In this document: positions 46,188 to 60,583 of the stretch, piece by piece | How the letters are laid out: every line of letters begins with the position of its first letter | Position numbering within the stretch: the stretch's first letter is position 1 | Source of the DNA: Trematomus loennbergii | Taxonomy: Eukaryota > Chordata > Actinopteri > Perciformes > Nototheniidae | DNA length: 64,000 nucleotides | Assembly (NCBI GenBank): GCA_012861695.1 | Contig: JAAOOA010000033.1 | Span: 9,850,325 to 9,914,324, forward strand | Reading direction: 5' to 3' | Made by a program: the position numbers and the translations under genes | The notes under the pieces: model-generated | The model's input: only the letters and a program-made list of their open reading frames with translations | Databases searched by the model: none | Told to the model about the DNA's origin: nothing

Positions 46188-47660
46188 CAGGTTAATGCCA
46201 TGAAATCCCTTATTTCCCTCTTGAAACAGTCCATTACTTTTTCAAAGTGTGGCATTTGCATATTGAGATGAGAGTTTGTTGGGTAAAGAAAGAGAAATTA
46301 AAAATGATACGGGAATGCTTTTTTCAAACATTCGTTTTACATTCATCCAAGTTGGGGCTCTAATTTAAGATTATTTGAAATGTTTAGTGTTTTGAATTTT
46401 TATTGACCCATTAGCTGTTTAATTTATGTTAAAGAATACGAAAATTGGACATCACAAGTTCCAAGGAAGCCAATGTGGCATGTTTAAATATTTAGTTTTA
46501 CCTCACCCACAGTTTACCTTTACACAAGCTTTTTAAAACTACAAAAAGACAAAATAATTAATGCCAATGGAATCACAACAATCATAGGATCCTGATTCTG
46601 TATTATGAATATTAACTAATTGATTATTAGACTAATCATTTGAACATGTATCTCGATGGTAACCAGCATAATTCATATGCAAATCCATGAGGCAGTGGCA
46701 AATGGGTTTCAGGCATTTATCCTTTTAACAGGTTAAATGCAGCTGAGTCTCTGTAGTGTAAATACTGTTATATAAACAGTATATATATATATATATATGT
46801 GTTTGTGTGCCTGAAGTGCATGAGTAATTGTGTGTGGCCCTCTGCATATTAAGCACACGTTTGCACAGATGAATGAGCAACATCTAACAACTTCTATATC
46901 AAACTGTCATGGCTGAACAGCAGAGAAACACTCACCCGTCTCTCTCTCCTTTTCTTTCTGCTCCGTCTCTTCCCCGCCCTATTCCCATATGGATGACACA
47001 CATGGTCCAACAGCTGATGTACTGTACAGCCTTATGTAGTTTGCTGTTCACTGTGCGCTTCAGGTCCTAGTCTGAGGCAATAGATGTGCAAGAGGGAAAT
47101 GTGCGCTTTAAAAAAAGAATGGCGAGCAGAAAATCCACTTTCACTGTTGAGCAGGAAGTTAAATATGTGTGAAGAAACAGTATTGCTGTTGTTGTGTGTG
47201 GAGGATTTGTTTAGATTGATTTCTCAGCGCTGCAACAACATGGTCAGTTAAGCCCTTATTAGTTCTTAAATGCCTAAACTGTCAATGTCTGCCCAGAGGA
47301 CAGGATGTTTTACTTACACAAATAAATAATTAACTTAAATCACTTTAGATTTGGAGCCACTAATTAAAAAGACAGTTTTGATGTGTGATACATCTATTAA
47401 TTAACTTTCTGGGGTTGATAGATTCCATCTTTTCCAGTCCATACAGTTTCTTTTATACATTTATATCAACTAATGGCTTTTATATCCACGGTGTTCTGTT
47501 TTTAATATCATTTCATCATGGTATTTCTCTGGAACAAACATTTTTATGCAGCTGGTTTATTTGATTATTAGGAATAACGTGTACCAACATTAAGCATTTT
47601 ACACTCAGACATAAATTATTTGATATTTACTGTTAATTAAAGCTGGGGATTTTGTACACC
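46188..47660. other. Intergenic DNA, no gene recognised
   Basis: AT-rich with an (AT)n run near 46781-46799. I see no exon. Confidence 0.5.
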
Positions 47661-47666
47661 CTACAA

Positions 47667-48125
47667 CAGGCCTATTCAAATGGCGGCCCGCGGCCCAGAA
47701 CCAATTCCCGAGTGGCCCAGACTCCCACGGCCAAATTCCTGCACTAGTATACCATGAACGCGACACTCCGCGTTGCCTAGAAACCACCAAACCACAACGC
47801 AGCGCGTTTTCTGAAAGTGCATCTAGTGGTGCTAGTAACGGTGGTCCTATGATAGCAACTCTAAAACATGTCTCTCTCAACTCTGAAGCGTAAACAGAGA
47901 CAAAACGGTCATTGATCTTGTGGAGCAGATGCACGCATTCCAAGTCAAGCTGGACCTTTTCGCGAACGACTTGAGCATGGGTCGGATGCTGCATTTTCCG
48001 ACGCTCCACAAACACATCACATCCCCTGCACAAATCACGGATGTGATGAAATATTTCATGGCGAGGTTGAAAGAGAACTTTGCCGGGCTGCAGGAGGTTC
48101 ACACATTATTCATCAGCGGGCACAC
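47667..48125 (+). pseudogene. hAT transposon remnant with transposase fragment
   Basis: The sequence starts CAGGCCTATTCAAATGGCGG, the typical terminus of a hAT family. From about 47905 a plus-strand frame encodes V-E-Q-M-H-A-F-Q-V-K-L-D-L-F, then M-L-H-F-P-T-L-H-K-H-I and V-M-K-Y-F-M. This is the style of the ZBED/GTF2IRD2-like hAT transposase. About 75 residues remain; the catalytic parts and the right end are missing. The minus-strand frames over it are shadows. Confidence 0.65.
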
Positions 48126-50456
48126 ACTTCTAAGTAAACTCTTGTTACTTTAAAAAGCTTCGGTAATTCATGTAAAACTTGTGAGAATTTAAATCTCCAC
48201 CAACCGTCAGGGCTTCTCTCTGATCATCCTCCCTTCCTTTGGGATGGCCCATAGGGTCCTTCTTAATCCTTCAGTGAAACTCGGTGCTTCCCTCTCTCCA
48301 TCCTTCCTTACCCTTGTCTGTCTATTTTTTTCTGTCCTCCGTTGTCCGCCCCCCCCCCCCCTCTTGTTTTTCTCTTCCTTTGTGTCACTGGATCTGAAAG
48401 CTAACTTATTTAACTTTTTTGAATGTTTTTATATAATTATTTATTTCTTGCCCAACTAAACTTAAATCGGTTTCTCTGCCTCTTCAGCTGTCATTTAAAC
48501 CACCAGTCAAATGATTTGTCCTTCTTCCCCTGTCTTTCAGCACTTTATCCCCCTTCTATTTCAATTCTTTCCTCGGTCAATTTGCTTCTCTTTCATAGTC
48601 TCTCAATCTTTTAAACTTCTTCTTCTGCTTGCTGCATTCCCTTTGGATGTATTTGATCCCCCAGCTAAAATATACATTCCTCCTTCCAATTCATATGTTT
48701 TAATCTATGGCTGGCATCCCTCTCTCTTTCCAAGTCTTTTTTTAGTCTGAAGGATATCTTCTGTCCCTTTACTTTGTCAACATTTGAGTCATTCTTCTCT
48801 TTACATAAATGCTGTGCTTTACAGTATGCGTGTTGTTGTGTGCAGCTGGCATCTCACACCGCCCCTGACAAGAAATCCATCATCTTCACAATGTCCTTGG
48901 ACAATATTGAGTTGCGTAACCTTAATGACTTTCTCTGACTTGGAGGGATTTTTCCCCTGAACTGACTTGAGTCTCGCTTTGCGTCCTTTTTTTAATTTGG
49001 TGGGAATATTTATCAGAGAGGGTCATGGAAAAGTCTCATCGAGCTTAAAAATGATATGTTGGTACTTTACGAAGGGAGCTACATAAGTGACTAACAGCAA
49101 CCGATCTGACCAAAATAGATTTAGAACAAATCAAGTCAAAACATATGCAAGAAAGCAACAGCAAAGTGCATTTTTCACTTCAGAAATAGTTTTTTTTCCA
49201 ACATTTCAGCAGAAAAAAAAAGAATCCTTATGAAGGCATCCAGGCATCTTGCATATACAAATGCACAAGAATGCTATAATTTATGAAAAAGATAATACTC
49301 TGTAACCATTTTAGTCAAAATAGTCTAGAGGATTTTATATGTTGAAAATATAGTCGAACGAGTTTGAGGCTCATTAAGACTTGGCAAGCAATCATCCCTG
49401 ACTCTTCCCCTCCATATCGCTCAACCGGAGAGATTCATGATGTTGACAACCAAAAGGTTAATGTTGTAAAATGATTAAAATCAGTCAATGTTTACGTCAC
49501 ATAGTCTAATTTACTGTCAAATTAATCTAAAAAAAAAAAAAACAACAATAATTACCGTCACAATCAAAGCTCACAGGGTGCTTCTCAGCCGGTGCTGTCA
49601 ACTCACAGGAACAGGATTTGCATAATGCAGATCCTGACAAGTCACTCACAGTGGATGACTTGTGAATGAACCATGATGACATGAACAGTGATGATTACAA
49701 TGATGGACTATTGTTAAGCTTGGCTAGATTTAGTCATTAATTTCTCCTGCCACAACAAGTTGTTCCCGGCCCCCTGCTGATGTTGTCTAATTGGTGATGT
49801 GCTGAGTCTGCTCTCACATCTGTTAACAAAGAAGGATTTGACAACTTGCGAACCTGAAACTAACAAATTGTTTGCAAGAAGCTAACGAGCTCCTGTCCAC
49901 GTTTTGCCTACTCTACGAGTCATCAGTATTCAACACACAACTTTTTTTTGAATTAGGGGACAAGGGTTAAGAAGATGAGAGGATAGACATGGATGTAGTT
50001 AAAAAAATATGGAAATGTCTGCTTTATTCAGTCTGTTTCATCCCTGGATTTGTATCACTCTCTATGATGCAGTGGCTCAGTGAAAATAACATATCCTCCA
50101 AGTCTCAGATGATTTCGCCACCACTGCTCCATCACAGATCATATTTTCCAGCGGTCTAACTGATGATAGTTTTTTATCAGTGGATGGTTTTCATCATTAT
50201 GTCTGTTTCACTGAGAACAAATCAAGAAAGAAAAATGCACACTGAATCTTTCATTTAGGCCGTTTCTCCTTCCTGGATGTATTCTTTTCCCCCATTAATG
50301 ACATCAAATCACTTTTTAAAAATGATTTACAATATAAATAAACCCTTTCTGCCTTTGTTGTATGTAGTCATTTTCAATAACAGAACGGCACCCCACTCAA
50401 ATATTTACTCAAATGCAGAGTTATACTTTTTTGTATTATTTAAACAGTTATAACTG
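48126..50456. other. Intergenic DNA, pyrimidine-rich in part
   Basis: 48220-48770 is rich in C and T, producing Ser/Leu/Phe/Pro frames without meaning. The remainder is AT-rich. No exon recognised. Confidence 0.5.
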
Positions 50457-50464
50457 TTCGTGAT

Positions 50465-51880
50465 TAGAGATGATCCGATCACGTGATCGGGGATCGGAGC
50501 CGATCACGTGATTTTCAAAAGATCGGAATCGGGAGAAAAAAATCGGGGATCAGGATTTTTTAAATTTTTTTTATAAAATATTTTTATTTATTTAATGTTA
50601 CAAAACAAAAATGACCATGTTCACGTCTTAAAGTCATCCTGAGGCCTTAGTTTTGGTTTAAAATTACACAACATCATGTATGTGTTGCTTCTTTTGGGCT
50701 TGTTTTCATAGACCAGAGGCCTGTACTACGAAGCCGGATTTTCCTAACCTGGATATGTTTGAGTTAGCCGGTTGGCCCAATCCAAAACATACGCGCTCTG
50801 GCTAAACTGTACTACGACGCTGGTTATCAAGTGGATCGCTCAAGCCAGCCGTGTCCTATCTAGTTAGGTGCGTGTTCACATGAAAGGGGTGGTATTTGGA
50901 GCATTCGACCAATCACAAACATGGACAAGCGTACTGACAGCGCAGCGTCATACTTCCTGAATGAAAAGTGAACTTTAATATTAGTCAAATATGAAGAAGT
51001 TAAACTTTAAACATCCATGACTTAAACACTTTATCCAGGATAAAAGCCACATAGCTGCACCTGCAAGGTGAATACAGCTGGTAAAAGAAAAAGCGTTTGA
51101 ATGCGTACATTAACAGGTTTATGAAATCACTGCCCCGTCTAAGACACGATCTGACTTTAATTAGGAGAATTTGACTCGAGTGTTTCGTCAACTTAATGTG
51201 TTGCTTAAATTAATACTTCTGCATACAGTATGTGACACTGAGTGTTGCACGGCCAGATACGGCTCAAGAAGCTGACTCAGATAAGGAAATATATGATACA
51301 TTATGATGTGATATGATATGAATGATAATGGGACACATCGACATCTGCACTCACAGTGCCGCGGACTGTACTTAATGTTACTCTGATCTGGTTACTTATG
51401 TCGTGGCAGATATTTAAGTAAGCTTTCTTAACGCTAATGTTATAATAGTCAGATTGCTCTGAAGATGGGAGGGGATATTCTATTAATTTTCACGTTCACA
51501 CAGTCAGTTGATTTTTGCCGGCCGTCTTTCCTGCAACGGCAGTTTTTCTGTATTTCCTCTATCCTGTAATATGACTTGATAGCTTTAAACTCCGCACACG
51601 GAGCTCTGATTGGTCAGCAGGCGGTGCTTTCACTGAGTTGATCTCTTAGCCTGCAACCTAACCTCCTCAGCCAAGATAGCTGAATTCATCGCGCTGGATG
51701 ACCAGCCGTTATCTGTGGTGGAGAACGTGGGGTTTAAGGGACAACTTGAATGCTTTTCTCCTTTTTTTTCTTAATGCATTGCATAAAGATCGGATCGGGA
51801 AAAATCGGTATCGGCAGATTGTCAAAATCAAATGATCGGAATCGGATCGGGAGCAAAAAAAGGTGATCGGGACATCCCTA
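50465..51880. mobile_element. hAT element, non-autonomous
   Basis: TTCGTGAT is duplicated exactly at 50457-50464 and 51881-51888. The ends are TAGAGATGATCCGATCACG and the complement of GTGATCGGGACATCCCTA, followed inward by many GATCGGAATCGG motifs. The 1416-bp interior lacks transposase. It includes, from about 50717, CCTGTACTACGAAGCCGGAT, which looks like the end of another fish MITE nested inside but without a matching right end. Confidence 0.88.
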
Positions 51881-51888
51881 TTCGTGAT

Positions 51889-52449
51889 TTAATTTAATTA
51901 AATCTCATCAATCTTTACCACCCTATTTTCCTATTACCCCTGGACCATCTTATCAATAGCACAAACATCACTTCCAAACAGAACTGTCCATATCTGCCCG
52001 CAGCACTTTAGCCATGATGACTTCAGGACAGGGTTATAGAGGCCAGGGGGAAAAAAGGCCCCATTTACCCATAAACTAAAGGTCCTGCCAAAGCCATTAC
52101 AGTAATTGCATTTTTTTAATGGAGTCACTTCACTCCCCTGTCATGTTTTATCACAGCACTTAAAATTATGGCCAGTCTCAGGTCAGGTTTGGGTGAAAGG
52201 CTACGACAGAAATGGCAGGCCTGAAAGTCAGTTATTGGTTGCCGCGGAAAAGTCGTCTTCATACAAGTCATCACAACTTCATTATGGACATTTGCAACTT
52301 TTCATTGTCACCGGAGAGTCTTTCCATCTGCTTCCAGATAGCCTCCCTCCACCTTAAATACTGCAGTGTTTAATCTAAACGACTACCCCTCCCATTCTGA
52401 TGAAGCTCTAAAAGACCAGTTCTACAGCACAATCACAAAAAACGTCATT
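51889..52449. other. Intergenic DNA upstream of a LINE fragment
   Basis: No exon recognised; the last ~80 bases may be more decayed LINE sequence. Confidence 0.45.
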
Positions 52450-52810
52450 GCATTCAGAGCCAACAGATCCACGGAGGAATCCTTCTGGCTAAAACAACAC
52501 TTTTATCAGAATGCTTCTTTGTTGATTTCAGCTCAGCCTTCAATGCAATCTCCCGGTGAAACTGATTGGTACACTTAACACCCTGGACTCGAGTAGCACA
52601 CTGGATATTGGACTTCCTCACAAATGCACCTCAGGCAGTTATGATTGGCGTTGACACCTTCTCCACTCTATCGTTGCAGACTGGTGTCCCCCAGGGCGGT
52701 GTGCTAAGCCCCTACTGTTAGCCTTTTATTTGTTTTTCTTATATAGCAGAATGGGACTATACCTGCATTTTGTTGCAACACTCATTTGAGCAATGAGAAT
52801 AAAGGGTCTT
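52450..52810 (+). pseudogene. LINE reverse transcriptase fragment and tail
   Basis: In three shifting frames one can read F-R-A-N-R-S-T-E-E-S (52452), F-V-D-F-S-S-A-F-N-A-I (about 52514), W-I-L-D-F-L-T (about 52600) and L-Q-T-G-V-P-Q-G-G-V-L-S-P (about 52672). These are consecutive blocks of the reverse transcriptase of CR1/L2/Rex-type LINEs, but the Y-x-D-D catalytic block is gone. A tail with AATAAAGGGTC follows at about 52797. Several frameshifts and deletions make it dead. Confidence 0.8.
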
Positions 52811-55800
52811 GGTAAAGATAACTATGTTATTGCTTGATCGATTATGACACGGTTTCTTTCACATACTTGTATCATATTTTAAATAACAAAGACTGTAATA
52901 AGAAATGTAAGAGCAACACAGGCAAGTTCTTTTTTTGTCTTGAAAATGAATGTTTAAAAAAAGAAATCAGTCGAGATAATTATGATTTTGTGTGAAGTAT
53001 CTTCACACAAAATTTGCAAAGGCTCAGGTCAATTAGTGGTGAGACCTCAAGGGCTCTCATTTCGCTTCTTTCTTTCTTCGGGAAACGTTTGAATCCTCAG
53101 ACTTCCTAGTCTGCTTCCCTCACTTTTAAACAGTAGCTTACTTTGGCAACTCTGATGAAAGACTAATACATGTGCTAATTTATGAGCTCTCCTCTCCTCT
53201 CCTCTCTTTGGAGATTCTGAAGGCACCCATTTTATGATGAAACCACTTTGAAACGAAAGTAAAGTTCTAGCAGGAGCATTCACAATGCGACTTTTTCAAA
53301 ACAGATGAGGCAGCTACTTTCCCCACAAAGTTTGAGTTTAAATGTCCGCTACTGTATCCTCCATCAAAGGGAAAGGTTACTTTCCTGAGATGGGGCTGTT
53401 TTTTATGGATGGATAGATAGATGGATATTCAGCAAGTTAAAGGCGGAGAGGAAGAGGGAAATGATAAAGCCGTGGTACAAACGCTATAACACAGCAAGCA
53501 GCATCTGACCTCAACACTATGAAAGGAAATCTACCGTTTCAGGTTCAAAGAGCTAATGAATATAAATGAAAGGCATCGACAAAAATAAAGCGGCTGTAGA
53601 TTAAAGATCAGACCCATCTGTAATTGTGATTATGCATGCATCCGCCCCATCGAACAGATGAAAGATATCAATCGATAGCAAGCATCAGCACTTTGTGCCT
53701 TTTTTAAAGGCCAATAACCTGTCCTCTTTCCTCTCTCTCCTCTCTCCTTGCAGTCTCAGAAGTTGTGTGTGTGCATTCTGTGTGTGTGTGTGTAGACGTG
53801 AGATGTGTATTTTGGAAAAATTGAACGCATGCATATATATGCAGAAACTGAATGCTATCACGTTTGTGACTTCTCTCGCTGTTTACAATTGACTAGTTTG
53901 CATAACACCATCCATGTGTGTGCATATATAAACATCCTTATGGAACAATTCTGTGTAAATGCAAAAAAGCTTTTCCAATCATTATCATTTTCCATCATGC
54001 AATATATTTATCATATTAAGTGGAAAATCTCTCTTGATCTGTGATATCCTGTATAGAAAATGGCATATACCATATATATATACCATTCCAGGTTTTTAAA
54101 TAATCCCTTTTAAGAGGAAGGAAAAACCTTCACTATTTTATATCTTTTATTTTTCTTCAGAATAGTAGAGTACCTTTCTTTTTGTCATAAGTTCAGCATT
54201 AAGTAAAACGATTGCCTTTTCTCTTCAATAACCATGAGTTTCTCACATATCAGATGGGGGAACAAGCGAAAGACTGCATTTCACACTTTTACATATGTCT
54301 TGTTTATGTAAGAGAAAAAGAAAGAAAGAAATCAGAAATATTATTACAATTAACCTATATCAAACTATTCAACAAAGATGTACTGGTGCTAAAAACATGC
54401 TAAACGTATATCTCTTGCTGAGCACAAGTTATGACACTGAGTCATACGTGTGTGTGTGTGTGTGTGTGTGTTTGCATCAGTGTGTAACCTCTGTCAGTCC
54501 GTCAGCTTTGGAAGGTGCTTATCAGCAGGAGCAGTGATGGGTTAAATACCCCATGTCTTGATACTTTGATCTAACTGCTGACAGAGTTGGAGATGTTTGG
54601 GTGGGGTGGAGGGGTGACAACACAGGAGATGAAGGGGCAGGGGGAGGTAGATGTGGAGGCTGATGAGAGAGAAGGCTGTGAGAAGAGACGGTGCTCGAGG
54701 TGGAGGGAGTGATGAAGTGTTGCAATGCAGATGAAGAGATGAGAGACTGGATGTTCAACATATAGAAGTAACACTAGACAAGGTTTTCATGAAAAGTGAC
54801 TCATGTTTTCAGTCCTGCAAGACTGTAACCCTCATTACACTTTCTGTCTTCCAGACTACAGATGTGCTTGATGGACACTGGACACAAAGTAGTCCTTATT
54901 TAAAATGGCTATGTGCTGTAAATTGGCTCCGCTTTTCTTAAATAAATGCCATACAAACAGAGGTGTGAGGAAGTGTTTGACACATGGAATTTGGGATATG
55001 TCAGACAAATATTCAGGACATCACCAATGCACCAATATAATTGCCATTTATTTGTTGTCGATCCACAAGCTTAGGCATGTCTTATCGGCTTAAATCATGA
55101 AGTGGAGCAGCAGTAGGAAAGAGCGCATGAGAAGCTATATTAAACGTTTTTTCCTAAATTAAATTCTGTCCACGGGTTTGGTCCCTGACAGGAAATAATC
55201 TGTGCTCGGAGGAAATGATCAATCAAAACCTGACAGTGAAATAAAAACTCTGTTCCATAAATGGTCACACACTAGCACTCTCGGAGAGAAAGCTACCTTT
55301 ACCAACGTTAGCTACCTGACCTCTGTCTTTTGATATCCTTTGATATGGTTGGTAAACTGCTCTGCAAATGACATTATTACTAGCAACTGAAATGTTGTTA
55401 TGAAAAGTTGCACGTGCGGTCATGTGAACAAAATTATGATGTATATTTTTATCTTGAACAATTAGTTTTTGTTGACAAACCTCTCAAGCATCTGGGCCCT
55501 ATAAACCTTTTCAAATTGTTTGGGAAAAGACCTTTGATTTCCACAGTTTTCATTTTGAAGCTGAAATAACTTTAGATGATCCCAATTCTTTTATAGTGTG
55601 TTTCATGCTCCTCCCCTTTCTCCCCCTGCTGTATTCCATGACTTTTGCTTCTGGAAAAGATTCCACAGAGGATCATTAAATATTCATTGGATCTACAAAG
55701 AGAAAAAGTCAGTCAGATCCAGAACAATCGAGACAAAGACACAGAGGAAAATAGGACAAGACAGAAAGGGGAAAGAAAGATACGGACTGAGAAGCAGGCA

Positions 55801-58800
55801 GACAGACGGATAAAACACCCGACCAAACAAGCCCCTAAACAGATGGTTGCTCCCTGTTCCCCCTGTCCTATCTGGCTCTGTGCTCTCCAACCCCTGTCTT
55901 CAAAGCCTCAGCAGGAGGTGACACTCTCGGCTCCGCTGCCTAGATTTCATATAGAAAATCTTCCAAGTCTATTTGCCTTCTGCAGGGATTACACTCAACA
56001 CACATTATTCACATGCAGCTTGTTTGGACAGGTCCCTCCATTGCGTCTCCATCGCTGTGTGTGTGTGTGTGTCTGCTGATGGATGGGACTGAGGTGGTGT
56101 GTCATCATGAGAACAATTGTGTTTGTCTGTCTGTGTATACCTGTCATGGGGGTTTCATTTCTACCTGTGTGGCCAATTTCCTCTGCAACAGTGCTTTTAT
56201 TTGGCATTTTATTCCTCTTATTGACGGCATGTTCTGATTATCTTGGCAGCCACATCAAACAGAACAGTAAAGGTAGACTGTTTGTTGTGGATAACAAGGT
56301 CCAGGGCACGTCACAGGAAGATGTCGGCATGAGATACATCTTCTTTAATAAGTCACTCTGATATGTCAGCAATGTATTCAGTTGGGAAGGGGAGAGAGAG
56401 ATTAGACAACATATTTTGAGTTGTCTTGATTGTCGGTCTTCATTGTGGGAAATGTTGTAATAGCAGCCGGTGTTTTGCACCCATTCTATCTGACCCGTCT
56501 GCGTGCCAGCCCTGGCACCACTTGGATTAAAGACCAGCTGAATGCCAGGCTTAGTATTGACAAAAGGGCAGCACTGTTTGGATTGAAGTTACACTGTTTT
56601 CCCACAGTGTGCACCACTGACCCTGCCTCACAGCCATCACTGATTGCCTCTCTAGAGAAAGAACAGGATTTAATGTGACTGAGAAACCGAAGCTTACAAA
56701 ACCGTGCCCCCCCTTTTTTTAAGTAAGCAAGATTCTGATGAAAATCCACTGTTGAGACCATGAGTTTAAATCTTTATTCTCCAGCCCTCATTTTGCAACA
56801 TCCATCCCCTAGTGGGTATCTTTAACTTGGCTATGGTTGCAAAGCCAGTTTTCTTTTCTTAACTTTATATTGCTCATTTGGTCCATACAACTTGGGCTCT
56901 GTGGCCGGAGTTATTTAAAGCTGGATAGTACGCAAATAAGGCTTGTTTGAACATTGTTATCCTTGTAGTGACCATCTCATGCACACACTTCCTCTGGTGT
57001 TATAGTATTCTTCCTGTCTCCAAGGAACAATAATTACATAAGAATTCTTTATAGATATTGTCTGGAAAGGAGCATTATTGCAGGTTTCACATTTAATGTG
57101 TAGTAGGTGTGATGACCACTTTGGGATTGCTTTTTAATGACTGACACTGGAGAGAGACATACAGAAGTGGTGTTAAGAAAGATACATGGATTCATTGAGT
57201 AGCATTCCACTGAGAGCGTGAGATGCAGGGAGTGTGGTGAGACATGCGTTCCCGCAGCTAGGTCCCTAGGTGGTCATGTTTGGTTCTTGAGGCTCTTTAG
57301 AAAACATTAGCAGTGATTTCACTTTCTTACCCTTTTTACATACCCAACAAATATTTTAAATAAGCCACATTTTTAAATTCATATTCATTTTGTACAATAC
57401 AGCGCTTATATAGGTCTTTTGAAAAAATGCTACACTCTATTTCACAGTTAATTGCTGCAATCAGGAGAATTATGGCTACTAAAACTGGGGTCATGGTCCG
57501 GTAAAGATTGATAAACCGAGCTATAGAGCTTGTTAGAGGGCTTCTTCTGAGAATACAAATGTGAAGCTATTGACCTTAGTTCAGCCCGATTGATTTCACT
57601 GCAGCCCTGATCTCTCTCTGCCCTCTCTCACTCCGTTGGCCACTGTTAACATTCAAAGTTTTGTTTGACATCATTTGCGTGTGGTTGCTTTCGGGCAGTG
57701 AGCAGTCGCTTTTTCAGCTCAATTGCAGCCTTTTGATCCGAACCTGCTACACATCACAAGACACATTTCTTTGGTATTCATTGATGTGCTTATAAAAGGC
57801 GTTTTAAAATGTAACACCTTCCATTGAACTTTGCCTTTGTGGAGGAAAAACAGCAATCGACTCGACAAAGAGCATGAAGGAAGGCAACAAAAAAGGCTAT
57901 TATGTGGGTTTGTTGTTGGAGCAGAGTTTTCTAGAGTGGAGCCCTTCACCTATCACCCACTCCATTCTTGATGCAAGTGTAAGATGTAAACACTTCAGTC
58001 GAACACTTGCATCAAGAAATGTCTAACAGATGTATTCAAAATATTTTGTATGTTTTGAAGTGACAATGGGCCTATATCTTTTCTGTGCTCGCAGTCTTTT
58101 GTCAGGTCAGTCACACTGCACCTGGAAAAGTGAGAGTTAACAGAATGGTGGCAAGAGATGACGTAACAAGTCAATCTCTCCTCCCTCAGTGGAGCTAACT
58201 CACCCCCAGCAGTGCGTGTGCTTATTTTGTGGATGTGTCTCTCTTTGGCTTGTGTGTTTGCAAAGTGAAAGCCGGCCAAGGATAAAGGGTTTCACTGTGG
58301 CCAAATGCACACTATCCTCTCACATTATTGTCTCTTAGTCAGGTGTGACGGGGGGAAACAGAAAGAGAACGAGACAAAGAGAGAAGACCTGAGTGCACAA
58401 AAAGACATGTCCAACCTCATAATCTAATTTAATATCCAATTTGTAGAGTTACCCACACCCTCCCCCCCCCCCTTCTCTCCTTCGCCTTCCTTGATCCTTT
58501 CGTCCATGCATCTCTCTCCTTTTCCTTTCTCCAACCCCATGCTCTTGCCAACTTTTTGCAAGTGAATAGCGGAGGCAAATTTAGCTTAAAGTACTGCTTA
58601 CCTTGCAGCTCACATAAGCAGCTGTGTGTGTTCTGTGTGTGTGTGTGTGTGGGGATGTTTGAAACTCTGGCATGCTGTTTTTTACTTTGTCTCACAGTGT
58701 ACGTGTGGCAAACAGGATTACAAACATTGTTGACTGTGAGAGCCACTTTTCATGGCTTCAGGTTAAATACTACTACTGTGTATGGGTGCAAAATTAAAAT

Positions 58801-58937
58801 AAATGTTAAATTAGGAAAGTGTCTTGGAAGCCATCTAAAACTTAAACGCTATAACTTTGAGGCATTTCTACCATTTTATACCATACATGCATTGACAAAT
58901 AAGTCGACCTCCTACAATACTGCCAATCAATAAATAC
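52811..58937. other. Intergenic DNA, no gene recognised
   Basis: Simple repeats: a short GATG/GATA run near 53408-53422, and GT runs near 53775, 54449-54470, 56057-56072 and 58625-58650. No exon with motif support, no RNA gene and no complete transposon are seen in this 6-kb stretch. Confidence 0.5.
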
Positions 58938-58945
58938 ATTTGTTC

Positions 58946-59402
58946 TAGGGCTGTGCGATTATGGCAAAAATCATAATCACGATTATTTTGGTCAATAATT
59001 GATATCACGATTATTAATACGATTATTCATTGACTTTGAAAACATCCATTTATTGAACTTTAAAACAAATACAAATAATAATTTGAACAGTATCTTATAA
59101 CTGTTGATTACCCTGAACGCATAATTCAACTGAAAAACTTTAAATAAATAATATCAAAATAATAAATACCAATAAACAAGATCAACAAATATTTTGGAGC
59201 GCACTTCCAAAAGCTACTAAACATATATAAATATGATAAATACAAATAAATTAGACCAAAAATAAATTAGATCAAATATGTTGCAGTGCACTGTCACAAC
59301 CTAGCAAAGCAAAATAATTGTTTTATTCGATTATGTTGTTTTCGTAATTGTGGCAGGCCAAATCGTAATTGCAATTAAAATACGATTAATTGCACAGCCC
59401 TA
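58946..59402. mobile_element. hAT-like MITE
   Basis: ATTTGTTC is duplicated exactly at 58938-58945 and 59403-59410. The ends are TAGGGCTGTGCGATTATGGC and the complement of ATTAATTGCACAGCCCTA, with repeated ATCACGATTATT motifs inside. 457 bp, very AT-rich, no transposase. Confidence 0.9.
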
Positions 59403-59410
59403 ATTTGTTC

Positions 59411-59991
59411 TATCTTTTAACTGTGATTGTAGGTAATCAAGTACAAAGAGAATATTATAATGGGCTGCTTTTTTATTTAAATCTATGTATTATTCTTTAA
59501 ATGTGTCTCACCAGAATGTGGTACAATGCTAATACTCTTTGCACAATATTTGCCTGTAGTTTAGAAACCCTAGGACATGCAGACAGTTCCTAGGGCTTCT
59601 TGCTGAACTACTGTAACTGGGGAGCTAACTGCTAACATGCTAGCCTGCTGAAAACATTCTAGCACCAGTCAGTCCCAATAACACCCTGAGCTTCTGTCTT
59701 AAGATACATTACTATCCATCCAGATATTATTCTTATACTATAAAGTTGTATAGTCCTTATTCATCCAGGAAAGTAACATAGCTCTGTTATATTGATTTTA
59801 TAATCAGTCAGCAGGTACCTGTAGAGAACGGGATGATCACGTATAGTACACATACATTAATTGCAGGCCTTTACAGGCGGTCCCAAAGCAACTGCACTGA
59901 AAGAGCTGTGGGTGGGGGGGGGGGTGAGTTGGCAGCTTAAGTGCACTTCGGGGATCTGTCTTGACATTTAAACATCTTGTCACAAGCCACC
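59411..59991. other. Intergenic DNA, no gene recognised
   Basis: Nothing recognisable between the two transposons apart from a poly-G run near 59912-59924. Confidence 0.5.
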
Positions 59992-59995
59992 TTAA

Positions 59996-60496
59996 AGGGG
60001 ACCTATCATGCAAAATGCACTTTTGTACGTCTTTTATACATGAATATGTGTCCCCGGTGTTCCAGGGAACTCACCAAGTGTCAGAAAACACACAACCTTC
60101 TCTTTTCCTCCATACCCAAATCTCTAAAAACGGGGCTGCAACGGATCTGATTAAAACTGATCCAATTTGAACATTTCTCTGACGTCAGGACGGAGGAGCT
60201 CCGCCTATATGGCCAACTCTCCACCTATCAGGGGAATGAGAGGTTGCCGTGGCATGGTAACAGCATGGTAACAGCATGGTAACATGACGCTCGTAACTCG
60301 GCCACCTCCTTTGCAGGGGGGCGTGGTCAGCTGCAGCGCATGCAAAGACAGGGTGGAGGAGAGCAAAATAGAGCGAAATGAGGCATGGCTAAAATGCATG
60401 ATCTGTTTGGTATTTTGAAAAAGAAAACGTATAAATATACCTTATATAGGTATGGCCCTACAATATATTATTCAAATATAGCATGATAGGTCCACT
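59996..60496. mobile_element. TTAA-flanked MITE, first of an inverted pair
   Basis: TTAA lies at 59992-59995 and 60497-60500. The ends are AGGGGACCTATCATGC and the complement of GCATGATAGGTCCACT. It holds three tandem GGTAACAGCAT-type units near 60250. No transposase. The superfamily (piggyBac-like) is inferred from TTAA. Confidence 0.85.
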
Positions 60497-60583
60497 TTAA
60501 TTCATTTTGGTGAAATGTTTCCCTTTTTTATGACTCCTATGCTACTTTCTTTCAGAATACAATTTTTCCCCCACTAGATTTAA

